This document shows positions 40,278-47,773 of a stretch of 64,000 nt of DNA, piece by piece (position 1 is the first letter of the stretch; every line of letters begins with the position of its first letter). Source of the stretch: Chloroflexota bacterium (GTDB lineage: Bacteria > Chloroflexota > Anaerolineae > Anaerolineales > Villigracilaceae); contig JACRBN010000002.1 of NCBI GenBank assembly GCA_016213105.1, positions 1 to 64,000 of the forward strand, given 5' to 3'. The position numbers were made by a program, and so were the translations under genes. The notes below the pieces were generated by a model. It ran no database searches. It saw nothing but the letters and a program-made list of their open reading frames with translations, and had not been told where the DNA came from.

Positions 40278-41474
40278 TTATCCTTCGCTGGTCATGATGA
40301 ACAGCGGCTTCATCTCGAAGTTCTCGTATTTGGGGCGGTAGCGGTCGGTATCGTAGGAGCGTTGGATATTGACCAGTTTCTTGGTGGCCGTGACCACATC
40401 CAGCGGCAGGTTGTCGTAGCGGCCGTTCTTGAGCACGACCAGCCGTCCGTGGATGCCCTTGAGGATCAGGTCGAGGGCCAGGTTGCCGAAGGCCATCGGC
40501 ACGATGGAGTCGATGGCGTCGGGGTCGCCGCCGCGCACCATGTAACCGAGTTTCTGGTTGACCACATCCACGGTCTTGCCGCCGTTGTATTTGGGCGAGA
40601 GTTCCTTCATGGCCGAGGCAACCACGTCTCCGATGCCGCCCAATTTGGCGTGCCCAAACGCGTCGGTGGTCTGCCCTTCGAACATGATGTCGCCGCCTTC
40701 GAAGGTGGCGCCTTCCGAGACCAGCACAATCGAGTAACGGCTGGGGTTGCGCAGGCGGTCCTTGCTCATCAGGTCGGTCAGGTGTTCGATGTCGAACTTA
40801 TATTCGGGGATGACGCAGCGATTGGCCGCGCCCGCCAGGGTGGGCAGCATGGCGGTGAAGCCCGCGTAGCGCCCGAAGACCTCCAGCACCAGGAAGCGTT
40901 CGTGCGAGCCTGCGATGGTGCGCAGGCTGTTGGTCAACGCAATGGTGCGGGTGACGCAGGTGCTGAAGCCGATGCAGTAATCGGTGCCAGGCACGTCGTT
41001 GTCCATGGTCTTGGGGATGGCGATGACCTTCACGCCCTCGCGATACAGACGCACGCCGTAGCTGAGCGTGTCATCCCCGCCGATGGGGATCAGGTAATCC
41101 ACGTTCAGGAAGTCGAGATTTTTCAGCACCTCGACGGTCAGGTCGTTGCGGTCCGCGCCAAACTTTTCCTGCAGGTGCTGGGGGACGGCGGACTTTTTGA
41201 CGTTGCTGGGGTTGGTGCGGGACGTGTGCAGGAAGGTGCCCCCGGTGCGTCCCGAGCGGTTGACGATCTCTTCGGTCAATTCCTGGTAATTATTCGAATT
41301 GTCGGCCCCCTTGTCGCGGGTGACGTCCACCAGCCCCGCCCAGCCGCGCCGAATGCCGATGACGCGGTAGCCCTCCCTGAGGGCGCGGATGGTCACCGCC
41401 CGAATGGCCGGATTCAAGCCCGGCACATCGCCCCCGCCTGTCAAAATCGCGATCACACCCGGTTTCTTGGTCAT
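40278..41474 (-). CDS. pfp: 6-phosphofructokinase, sequence motifs of the PPi-dependent type
   Basis: 398 residues. PFK fold with TGGGDVPGLNPAIR, active-site GGDDT (132-136), PKTMDND (154-160), and FGRYAGFTA. In ATP-dependent enzymes the first motif has Gly (GGDGS) and the second PGTIDND; Asp and Lys at these places select pyrophosphate. So fructose 6-phosphate plus PPi is the likely reaction, reversible in glycolysis. No ATP-Pfk is visible in the window. Transcribed alone on the minus strand. Confidence 0.9.
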   Translation of the reverse strand: MTKKPGVIAILTGGGDVPGLNPAIRAVTIRALREGYRVIGIRRGWAGLVDVTRDKGADNSNNYQELTEEIVNRSGRTGGTFLHTSRTNPSNVKKSAVPQHLQEKFGADRNDLTVEVLKNLDFLNVDYLIPIGGDDTLSYGVRLYREGVKVIAIPKTMDNDVPGTDYCIGFSTCVTRTIALTNSLRTIAGSHERFLVLEVFGRYAGFTAMLPTLAGAANRCVIPEYKFDIEHLTDLMSKDRLRNPSRYSIVLVSEGATFEGGDIMFEGQTTDAFGHAKLGGIGDVVASAMKELSPKYNGGKTVDVVNQKLGYMVRGGDPDAIDSIVPMAFGNLALDLILKGIHGRLVVLKNGRYDNLPLDVVTATKKLVNIQRSYDTDRYRPKYENFEMKPLFIMTSEG

Positions 41475-41493
41475 GTCAACCTCCTTGTATGGG

Positions 41494-42324
41494 TTATGGA
41501 TTGTAGGGTGCTTTTAGGTAATCTGGACTTTCTGCAAAATCGATCAATTGGGCCTGGATGCCGAGCGGCGTCATGCCGATCACGCACTCCCTGGTGTCGG
41601 AACTGCCATAACTGACCGGCAGGTTGTAATAGAACATGGTATAGCCGCTGTCGTAGTACACGATGTCCCCATCCATGAGGCTGGAGGCGGGCCGCAGGAT
41701 ATTCCAGGGACGGGACCCGCGGCCGTAGTCTGTCAGGAAACCGAAGTTTTGAAGCGCATACAGGGCGAAGTCGGGGGAATCAAAACCCTCCTCGGGCGAG
41801 AAGCCCCCGGGATTCCAGCGAATATTATCCTCCTGCATCACCAGCAGGAAACGCAGCATCTCGACCGCGGGCGTCTCCTGATTCATGAACTCCTTGATCG
41901 CTTCTACATTGATGGGACAGGCTTTACGGATAAATGCGCGCGCCGAATCCAAATCCACCTGGGCCGTGGCCAGCGCCGACTGGGACAGGTCCAACTCCTG
42001 CTGGGCGGTCTCCAGCGCCGACTGGGATTGCGTCAGTTGCTCTCCGACCTGCGTCAGGGCGGCCTGCGCGGTGGGCAGTTGGGATTGCAGGCTGGTCAAA
42101 TTCGACTCCACTGTATCCAATTGGGAGCTTGTGTTGGAGAGCTGCGCCTCGGTCTGGGCCAGTTCCAGTTTCGCCCCAGCCACCTGCCAGACGGTGTACG
42201 CGAGCAGCAGGCCCGCAAATACCAGCGGCACCAGTGACAACAGCCAGGCCCGCCGTCGCGCAAGCAGTTCGCGGTGTTCGATATTTCTGGCCAGGGTCTC
42301 GATTTGTTCCTCGGGTGTGTCCAT
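41494..42324 (-). CDS. Membrane-anchored coiled-coil protein
   Basis: 276 residues. One membrane helix (about 27-48), a coiled coil of about 90 residues with heptads of A/L/Q/S (about 50-140), then a C-terminal globular domain of about 130 residues (FIRKACPINVEAIKEFM...DGDIVYYDSGYTMFYY). Extracytoplasmic by topology. It is followed at 10 bp by a two-helix membrane protein on the same strand. No known family recognised. Confidence 0.72.
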   Translation of the reverse strand: MDTPEEQIETLARNIEHRELLARRRAWLLSLVPLVFAGLLLAYTVWQVAGAKLELAQTEAQLSNTSSQLDTVESNLTSLQSQLPTAQAALTQVGEQLTQSQSALETAQQELDLSQSALATAQVDLDSARAFIRKACPINVEAIKEFMNQETPAVEMLRFLLVMQEDNIRWNPGGFSPEEGFDSPDFALYALQNFGFLTDYGRGSRPWNILRPASSLMDGDIVYYDSGYTMFYYNLPVSYGSSDTRECVIGMTPLGIQAQLIDFAESPDYLKAPYNP

Positions 42325-42333
42325 GCTTGGGTC

Positions 42334-42729
42334 CTAACTCAAGGCCGCCTTTTCGACGATTTTCCACATCAGTTCTTCGAGACGTTTCTGGGTCTCGGCA
42401 TTTTTTCCCCTGGGACTTGCCTTCAAGCCGCTCATTTGCGTTTTGATGGTCTCGAAGGCCTGGATCTTTTCCATGCGATTCAGGACTTCCTTGATCTGGA
42501 ACGCGCTCAGGGAGGTGACGAAGGCGCCGCCCACGCCGAACAAGCCCTTGAACACGTCCGCGATGATCGGGGTGCCTGTGATGAACCAGAGAGGGGAAAG
42601 GAAGGCTGCGACGAGGACGATCACCCCCAAAAGCACCAGTCCGCCCGCAAAAATTAAATAAAAACGAATGGCCTTCCGTTGGCTGCGGATGACCTGTTCC
42701 AGGAAGGCCTCGTTGGTGAGTGCGCTCAC
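42334..42729 (-). CDS. Small membrane protein with two helices
   Basis: 131 residues. Membrane helices at about 22-44 and 48-75, then a basic amphipathic C-terminal helix (LNRMEKIQAFETIKTQMSGLKASPRGKNAETQKRLEELMWKIVEKA). The adjacent coiled-coil gene starts 9 bp after its stop, so the two probably act together. I recognise no function. Confidence 0.68.
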   Translation of the reverse strand: MSALTNEAFLEQVIRSQRKAIRFYLIFAGGLVLLGVIVLVAAFLSPLWFITGTPIIADVFKGLFGVGGAFVTSLSAFQIKEVLNRMEKIQAFETIKTQMSGLKASPRGKNAETQKRLEELMWKIVEKAALS

Positions 42730-42793
42730 AAGAAGAGTATAGCAAAATCAGGCAGCGGATTCAACAGCGACATGCGCCGGGCGTGCCACAGTT

Positions 42794-43219
42794 CTACTCT
42801 TTCGTCTCGATCTCGGTTTTTTCAGAGTCGTACTGTTCCTTCGAGATCAAACCTTCAGTGCGCTTTTTGAGGAGTTTTTCCATCCTGGTGGCCATGTCAT
42901 CGTTCGAGACGAGCCGCCTGGATTTGTAATAGGCGGCGCTGTCGGTTTGACTGTTGCGGGCGCGGGCGGCTTGCATTCCGTTGTAGAACAGAAGCGCGAA
43001 GATGACCAGCAGCAGGCTGCCTGTGCAGATGCCCTGCGGCAGGGTGTACTCGGCCAATCTTTGGATATTGTTGCCGATCACAACCGCCACGGTAATAGCA
43101 AAGGCGCCGCCGATAAAGAACTGGATGAATTTCAACCAGTTGTTGTCCACATAGAGGTGGCTCGACCCGGGCACCAGAACGTTAAATAGGCCGGCCAGCA
43201 GGGGATTCCTTCTCTTCAT
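42794..43219 (-). CDS. Membrane protein with SHOCT-like C-terminal domain
   Basis: 141 residues. Hydrophobic helices at about 8-20, 28-50 and 63-82, in a TM2-like arrangement with NPLLAGLFNVLVPGSSHLYVDN at the start. The last 35 residues (MEKLLKKRTEGLISKEQYDSEKTEI) are a SHOCT-type oligomerisation motif. Probably an inner-membrane protein of unknown role. Its upstream region has TACAAT as a likely -10 on the minus strand (43304-43299). Confidence 0.72.
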   Translation of the reverse strand: MKRRNPLLAGLFNVLVPGSSHLYVDNNWLKFIQFFIGGAFAITVAVVIGNNIQRLAEYTLPQGICTGSLLLVIFALLFYNGMQAARARNSQTDSAAYYKSRRLVSNDDMATRMEKLLKKRTEGLISKEQYDSEKTEIETKE

Positions 43220-43361
43220 TTTTAACTCCTATGGAACAATCGCGGTACAGAGCACAACCAAAGAGCCCCCACTTGATGTGCGACATTCGTACAAAACCAT
43301 TGTAGCATGTTTGCCCGGCGCTGGTGCAAGAATTCCATGCCGCTTCCGGCTTGCTCCCACG

Positions 43362-43393
43362 AACAGGCGCTGACCACTCGACCAGCGCCTGTT
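43362..43393. other. Intergenic hairpin downstream of RNHCP gene
   Basis: AACAGGCGCTG and CAGCGCCTGTT form an 11-bp stem with a 10-nt loop in the gap after the RNHCP gene. No T-run follows on the minus strand. Confidence 0.5.
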
Positions 43394-43404
43394 GGCAGGC
43401 AGCG

Positions 43405-43878
43405 TCATCCCATCACGGGCGCCTGCGCATATTGCCCAAACAGGCGGGCGTGGACGATGGGGGCGTGCTCCTTCGTCAGCGGCAGGATGCCCTGGGAGGT
43501 CATCTGCGCCTGGAGGCTCGGGCCGCCGCGCAGCGAGGCCTGGAAAATCGACAGGATCGTTTCGAGGTCATCGTCGGCGGCGATGCGGTTGATGGAGAGC
43601 GCGCGGCAATCCTCGCATTCGTGGATCAGCATCAACTCTCCGCCCGGGCCGGCCTGGTACTTGTTGCGGTTCCGTTTGAGGGTCAGGCCGAGCGGCCTCA
43701 TCGGTGCTTTGCAGGCCGAGAGGCGGTCGCCTGCCGCGAACAGGTCCAGGTGGCAGGACCACAGGCAGTACGGACAATGGTTGCGGTTTTGCACGCCCGA
43801 GAGCAGGGACAGGCTTGAAACCCATCCGCCGCAATGGGCGCAGCGGAAATCGCCGAAGGTGGGGCGGGGCGCTCTCAT
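43405..43878 (-). CDS. RNHCP domain protein
   Basis: 157 residues. The family-defining NRNHCPYCLWSCHLD is present, followed by the second zinc site ECEDCRALSINRIAADD. An N-terminal CAHCGG pair adds a first zinc ribbon. RNHCP proteins are small cysteine-rich proteins of unknown function, often next to RsgA as here, where the two genes overlap by 4 bp. That linkage suggests a ribosome- or RNA-related role. Confidence 0.92.
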   Translation of the reverse strand: MRAPRPTFGDFRCAHCGGWVSSLSLLSGVQNRNHCPYCLWSCHLDLFAAGDRLSACKAPMRPLGLTLKRNRNKYQAGPGGELMLIHECEDCRALSINRIAADDDLETILSIFQASLRGGPSLQAQMTSQGILPLTKEHAPIVHARLFGQYAQAPVMG

Positions 43879-44861
43879 AGCTCGCTCCGCAGGTTGAGGT
43901 AACTCTTGTAGCGGTAGGGACTGACTTCTCCCGCCGTCACCGCCTGGCGGATGGCGCAGCCGGGTTCGTGGTCGTGACGGCAGCCCAGGCCGAATTTACA
44001 GCGGCCGACGCGGGCCGACAGCTCGGGGAAGAGATAAGCCAAATCCTCGGGGGCGATGTTCCACAGGCCGAACTCGCGCATGCCGGGTGTATCCACCAGA
44101 TGGCCGCCGAAATCGAGCTCGAACATTTGCAGGTGACTGGTGGTGTGGCGTCCCTTGCCCACGTCGCCCTGGCCGACGGCTTTCACGCGCAGCCCCAACT
44201 CGGGCTGGAGCGCATTCAGCAGGGAGGTTTTGCCCACGCCCGATTTGCCGACCAGCACGGACGTTTTTCCGCGCAGGGCCTGTATGAGTTCGGGAATCCC
44301 CTCGCCTGTCACGGAACTAATCTGCAATATCGTGTAGCCAATGCGCCGATAGGTCTCCAGGTCCGCTTCGAGATCGGGGTTTTGGGCCGCCAGGTCGGTT
44401 TTGGTGATGACGATCAGGGACGGCAATCCAGCCGCTTCAGCGGTGACCAGATAACGGTCCAGCAGACCCCACTTGGGGGTGGGATGGGCGGCGGCGAAGA
44501 CGGTCACGACCTGGTCGGCGTTCGAGACGATGACCTGCTCGAAAACACGCTGACCTGGGACGGGCATCGCGCGCGACAGGCGGGTGCGGCGCGGCAGGAT
44601 CTCGACGATCAGGCCGCGCCCCGCGCCTGCCTCCACGAAGCGCACCTGGTCGCCGATGGCGACAGGGTCGACGTGGTCGATCTCGCGCACGGACATGACT
44701 CTGTGCCGCAGGGAGCTGGGATCGGCGCTGGGGTAGATGAGTTGTTTATGGATGCGGGACGAGAGTTCGCAGTCGATGTCTCGTCCGTGGGTATGGACTG
44801 TGTAATGTCCAAGGGTTTTTCGAAAAACGACGCCGAGGTCGTTGGGTTCGTTGGTGTACAT
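43875..44861 (-). CDS. rsgA: Small ribosomal subunit biogenesis GTPase RsgA
   Basis: 328 residues. Circularly permuted GTPase: G4 (VITKTD) comes before G1 (GKSGVGKTSLLN) and G3 (VDTPGMREFGLW). N-terminal OB-fold (about 1-85) and C-terminal zinc site with CKFGLGCRHDHEPGCAIRQAV. It helps late 30S assembly by releasing RbfA and hydrolysing GTP. Overlaps the RNHCP gene. Confidence 0.95.
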   Translation of the reverse strand: MYTNEPNDLGVVFRKTLGHYTVHTHGRDIDCELSSRIHKQLIYPSADPSSLRHRVMSVREIDHVDPVAIGDQVRFVEAGAGRGLIVEILPRRTRLSRAMPVPGQRVFEQVIVSNADQVVTVFAAAHPTPKWGLLDRYLVTAEAAGLPSLIVITKTDLAAQNPDLEADLETYRRIGYTILQISSVTGEGIPELIQALRGKTSVLVGKSGVGKTSLLNALQPELGLRVKAVGQGDVGKGRHTTSHLQMFELDFGGHLVDTPGMREFGLWNIAPEDLAYLFPELSARVGRCKFGLGCRHDHEPGCAIRQAVTAGEVSPYRYKSYLNLRSEL

Positions 44862-44994
44862 GATCGGATATTCCTATTAAAGCGCTCCGCAGAGCGTCAA
44901 TCGTTTCGATAAAAGGTGAAACCTGTCCACGTGCCTGCGCACGGACAGAAAATGGGCCTCGATGGGAAGAGACTTGTTCTACTTGGGCTAACAT
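44746..44994 (-). CDS. Possible small gene overlapping the rsgA start
   Basis: 82 residues in a frame different from rsgA, with a strong AAAGGAG 6 bp before the ATG. The first 45 residues lie upstream of rsgA, the remaining 37 overlap its coding sequence and become Arg/Pro-rich, which argues against a real protein there. It may be a leader peptide whose frame simply runs on. Not recognised. Confidence 0.25.
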   Translation of the reverse strand: MLAQVEQVSSHRGPFSVRAQARGQVSPFIETIDALRSALIGISDHVHQRTQRPRRRFSKNPWTLHSPYPRTRHRLRTLVPHP

Positions 44995-45065
44995 GCAATG
45001 CTCCTTTGCGGGTTGGTTTGGAATCGGAAGCTCTGCTTCCGTCGATCTCTGCTGTATAAACAAAA

Positions 45066-45090
45066 ACTGCCACGGAACTTCCGTGGCAGT
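45066..45090 (-). terminator. Terminator of the second small unit
   Basis: ACTGCCACGGAA-C-TTCCGTGGCAGT has a 12-bp stem; on the minus strand it is followed by TTTTTG. Confidence 0.8.
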
Positions 45091-45160
45091 GAGTGAAAGC
45101 AAGCGGCTTCCCCGCTGACCGATTCGGTGTGCAGCGAAGGACGCGGCCGTTAAACAAAAC

Positions 45161-45186
45161 GCCACGGACATGGGAACGTCCGTGGC
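45161..45186 (-). terminator. Terminator of the first small unit
   Basis: GCCACGGAC (45161-45169) pairs with GTCCGTGGC (45178-45186); on the minus strand GTTTTGTTT follows. Confidence 0.78.
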
Positions 45187-45211
45187 AGCGGATTAAAACC
45201 GAAAGACTGGC

Positions 45212-45277
45212 TTAACTGCTGTGCAGAGACGCGCCCATGAATTGATTCGCAACAAGCACCGATGCTGACTTTGACAT
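45212..45277 (-). CDS. Possible 21-residue peptide in the small transcript
   Basis: Frame MSKSASVLVANQFMGASLHS plus one residue, then stop. AAAGGAG lies 12 bp upstream, rather far. It sits between the promoter at 45331-45359 and the hairpin at 45161. It may be a real small protein, a leader peptide, or chance. Confidence 0.3.
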   Translation of the reverse strand: MSKSASVLVANQFMGASLHSS

Positions 45278-45330
45278 AAAACGACGCGTCTCCTTTCGTG
45301 AGATTTGTGAGAATGGGTCGAACGAGGGCG

Positions 45331-45359
45331 AGTTTATCAGCCATGATAGCGGCTGTCAA
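45331..45359 (-). promoter_or_regulatory. Minus-strand promoter of the small transcript
   Basis: TTGACA (45359-45354), 17-bp spacer, TAAACT (45336-45331). Confidence 0.82.
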
Positions 45360-45383
45360 GGATCGATAACAGGATCGATAACG

Positions 45384-45416
45384 AAAAGCCCCCATCTCCA
45401 TGGAGGAGACGGGGGC
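45384..45416 (-). terminator. Terminator of the RRM protein gene
   Basis: GCCCCC-A-TCTCC (45388-45399) pairs with GGAGA-C-GGGGGC (45405-45416), one mismatch, followed on the minus strand by TTTT. Confidence 0.85.
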
Positions 45417-45437
45417 CTCTGAGCGGTCCGTTATTGG

Positions 45438-45698
45438 TTACGCGTGTTCAACGCGCGGCTTGGCGATGTTGACCTTGAGGGTATTGTCGGCCAGGGAATA
45501 AGAGTTGAACATCTCGATGGCCTTGTCCGCCTCAGGCTGGGAGGCCATGGACACGAAGGCGAAGCCCTTCGATTGCTTGGTGCCCTTGTCCATGACGAGG
45601 TCGACTGAAGAGACAGTTCCAGCCTGTGCGAACAGGGTGTTGATGTCGTCCTGAGTGGTCGACTTGGCCAGGTTTCCTACATAAACGCGAATATCCAT
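45438..45698 (-). CDS. RNA-binding protein with single RRM domain
   Basis: 86 residues from ATG 45698. One RNA recognition motif with RNP2 (VYVGNL) and RNP1 (KGFAFVSM). Bacterial stand-alone RRM proteins (Rbp type) are often cold-induced and bind single-stranded RNA. The GGAG site lies 13 bp before the ATG, longer than usual. The terminator follows at 22 bp. It may act on the structured small transcript encoded just downstream. Confidence 0.93.
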   Translation of the reverse strand: MDIRVYVGNLAKSTTQDDINTLFAQAGTVSSVDLVMDKGTKQSKGFAFVSMASQPEADKAIEMFNSYSLADNTLKVNIAKPRVEHA

Positions 45699-46062
45699 TT
45701 TGTACTGCTTTCTCCGGCTCGGCCGGAAATAAAAATGACCGCAACCCAATAAGAGGGTCGGCGGCCAGGGTATGGCAGTGATCCAATTACTCACTACGTA
45801 TTCAGTCTAACACACATTCCGTCCGCAGACGGGCAGGTATTGTGGTGGTTTTTTTGCCACGGATTTTCGCGGATGACCCAAAACATACCTGCGCGTATCC
45901 GTGTAATCCGCGGCTGGGGTTTGCGCTTCCCGTGAGAAACGGGAATGCCAATTTGGCAGCCTCTACACATGAGCCAAAAACGTTTCCCGACTTTCAAACC
46001 CAAAATGGAGTTGGACAAAAGACGAATCCATTTTTCATATCAGATAGCATAACAAAAGTCAT
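45699..46062. other. Gap between the RRM gene and the purine locus promoter
   Basis: About 365 bp. 45855-45920 contains a CACGGATTTTCGCGGAT / CGTATCCGTGTAATCCGCGG stretch of a type often dispersed in environmental genomes; a related TAATCCGTGTCGTCCGTG occurs near 290-310. No gene seen. Confidence 0.6.
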
Positions 46063-46091
46063 TTGACATCCTTTCCCTTTTTCGCTATACT
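46063..46091 (+). promoter_or_regulatory. Promoter of the purine catabolism operon
   Basis: TTGACA (46063-46068), 17-bp spacer, TATACT (46086-46091). Near-perfect sigma-70 promoter. Confidence 0.92.
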
Positions 46092-46094
46092 TGA

Positions 46095-46109
46095 AGTTGT
46101 CAGACAACT
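46095..46109. promoter_or_regulatory. Probable GntR/HutC operator
   Basis: AGTTGT-CAG-ACAACT is a 15-bp inverted repeat at the transcription start. HutC-subfamily GntR proteins bind related TGGTCTAGACCA-type sites, and two such regulators are encoded in this locus (50203 and 63279). Confidence 0.75.
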
Positions 46110-46138
46110 AGACATAAATCAGACGAAAAGCCTCCAAT

Positions 46139-47524
46139 ATGCCCACCCTCCTCATAAAAAACGCCTATATTGTCACCATGGACGACCACCAGCGGGAGAT
46201 CCCCGACGGTGGTCTCTTTATTCGCAACGGCCTGATCGAAGAGGTCGGCCCGATGAGCGAATTGCCCAAGACCGCCGATGAAGTCCTGGATCTTCAGGGT
46301 CACATCGTCCTGCCTGGGCTGGTCAACACCCATCATCATTTCTACCAGACCCTTACGCGCGCCGTCCCGGCCGCGCAGGACGCCAACCTGTTCAACTGGC
46401 TCAAGACCCTCTATCCGATCTGGGCGCGCATGAACGGCGAAGACATCTTCGTCTCGACCCAGACCGCGCTCTCGGAACTGGCGCTTTCGGGCTGCACCAC
46501 CGCCTCGGATCACCTCTATCTCTTCCCCAACGGCTCCAAACTGGATGATGAGATCGCCGCCGCCCTGCAAGTGGGCCTGCGCCTGCAAGCCTCGCGCGGC
46601 TCGATGAGCCTGGGCGAATCCAAGGGCGGACTACCGCCTGATTCCGTTGTGGACAGCGAGGGCGCCATCCTCAAGGATTCCCAGCGCCTGATCGAGGAGT
46701 ATCACGACGCCAAGCTGGGCGCCATGACCCAGATCGTGCTGGCCCCGTGCTCGCCCTTCAGCGTCACCAGCGACCTGATGCGCGAATCGGCGAAACTGGC
46801 GCGCAAATACGGCGTGCATCTCCACACCCACCTGGCCGAGACCGAGGATGAGGAACAATTCTGCATGCAGATGTTCGGTCATCGCCCGGTCGGCTACATG
46901 CAGGAAGTGGACTGGGTCGGTGACGATGTCTGGTTTGCGCACTCGGTCTGGGTCAACGACGAAGAGATCAAGGTCTTTGCCGAGCATCACTGCGGCGTGG
47001 CCCACTGTCCCACCTCGAATATGCGCCTGGCCTCGGGCATCGCGCCCATCAAGGAATACCGCAAGGCGGGCGTCAACGTCGGCCTGGGCGTGGATGGCTC
47101 CGCCTCCAACGACGGCTCGCATTTGCTGGCCGAAGTGAGGCAGGCCATGCTGTTATCGCGTGTGCGCGAGGGCATCACGGGTTACTCGCTCTCGAAGGAT
47201 CCCAACCGCAAACTGATGACCGCCCGCGACGCCCTGTACCTGGGCACCCGCGGCGGCGCGGCCGTGGTCGGACGCAAGGATATCGGCTCGCTCGAACACG
47301 GCAAATGCGCCGACTTCTTTGCCATCAACCTGAACCGCCTCGACTATACGGGCGGCGCGGTGCATGACCCCGTCTCGGCGGTGGTCTTCTGCCAGCCCGT
47401 CCGCGTGGATTACACCGTGGTTGGCGGCAAGTTCATCGTCAAGAACGGCCAGCTGGTCACCGTCGACGAAGGCAAGCTGATTGAGAAGCACAATAAAGCC
47501 GCCAAGAGGTTGTTGGCAGGATAA
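46139..47524 (+). CDS. 8-oxoguanine deaminase-like amidohydrolase
   Basis: 461 residues, amidohydrolase superfamily. Metal ligands and active-site motifs: VNTHHHFYQTLTRAVPAAQ, then HLHTHLAETEDEEQF, HSVWVNDEE, and VDGSASNDGSH. The first signature with the ANLFNWLKTLYPIWA segment is that of 8-oxoguanine deaminases and the related SsnA/hydroxyatrazine group. Likely converts an aminopurine or 8-oxoguanine to the oxo form (for 8-oxoguanine, urate) with release of ammonia. First gene of the operon; no Shine-Dalgarno, so weak initiation or a short leader is likely. Confidence 0.88.
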   Translation: MPTLLIKNAYIVTMDDHQREIPDGGLFIRNGLIEEVGPMSELPKTADEVLDLQGHIVLPGLVNTHHHFYQTLTRAVPAAQDANLFNWLKTLYPIWARMNGEDIFVSTQTALSELALSGCTTASDHLYLFPNGSKLDDEIAAALQVGLRLQASRGSMSLGESKGGLPPDSVVDSEGAILKDSQRLIEEYHDAKLGAMTQIVLAPCSPFSVTSDLMRESAKLARKYGVHLHTHLAETEDEEQFCMQMFGHRPVGYMQEVDWVGDDVWFAHSVWVNDEEIKVFAEHHCGVAHCPTSNMRLASGIAPIKEYRKAGVNVGLGVDGSASNDGSHLLAEVRQAMLLSRVREGITGYSLSKDPNRKLMTARDALYLGTRGGAAVVGRKDIGSLEHGKCADFFAINLNRLDYTGGAVHDPVSAVVFCQPVRVDYTVVGGKFIVKNGQLVTVDEGKLIEKHNKAAKRLLAG

Positions 47525-47527
47525 CGA

Positions 47528-47773
47528 ATGTCCGAGCAGGAAATGGATGTCCGCGAAATCGTCCGAGGTTTGGACCCAATCGATTGGGTTCAGATGAAAT
47601 TGCTTGCCAACCTGCCGCCCGAGCGTAGAATCTCCCCGGCCTTGCAAGCCCAGAGGTTTGCCATGGCAGGTTTGCGCGGAACCTTTTTGCAACGTTACCC
47701 AGAATTATCCATGTCGGCCATCAATATGAAAGTGTTGGCTTACCTGACGCCTGTCCATATGGGCCAAAAATGA
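47528..47773 (+). CDS. Small protein paired with a nucleotidyltransferase, function unknown
   Basis: 81 residues. Start is 3 bp after the deaminase stop with AGGA upstream; its end overlaps the next gene by ATGA. The sequence is mostly helical (DPIDWVQMKLLANLPPERR, LQAQRFAMAGLRGTFLQRYP) with no known domain. The two-gene arrangement resembles toxin-antitoxin pairs in which a small protein precedes an AbiEii-like nucleotidyltransferase. Confidence 0.75.
   Translation: MSEQEMDVREIVRGLDPIDWVQMKLLANLPPERRISPALQAQRFAMAGLRGTFLQRYPELSMSAINMKVLAYLTPVHMGQK

Larger units (their letters stand above)
44995..45437. other. Non-coding region with two hairpin-terminated units between RRM gene and rsgA
   Basis: Together with 44862-44994 this 575-bp gap has a dedicated minus-strand promoter at 45331-45359 and two consecutive hairpin/T-run elements (45161-45186, 45066-45090) sharing the stem core CTGCCACGGA. 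Both upstream segments contain GCGTC and CTGCACA blocks, so they may be diverged tandem copies of one small-RNA or leader unit. See findings. Confidence 0.6.

Noticed and set aside
45438-45794. N-terminally extended RRM protein from 45794
   Set aside because: The extra 32 residues are Trp/Pro/Arg-rich without homology; the RRM begins right after the ATG at 45698.
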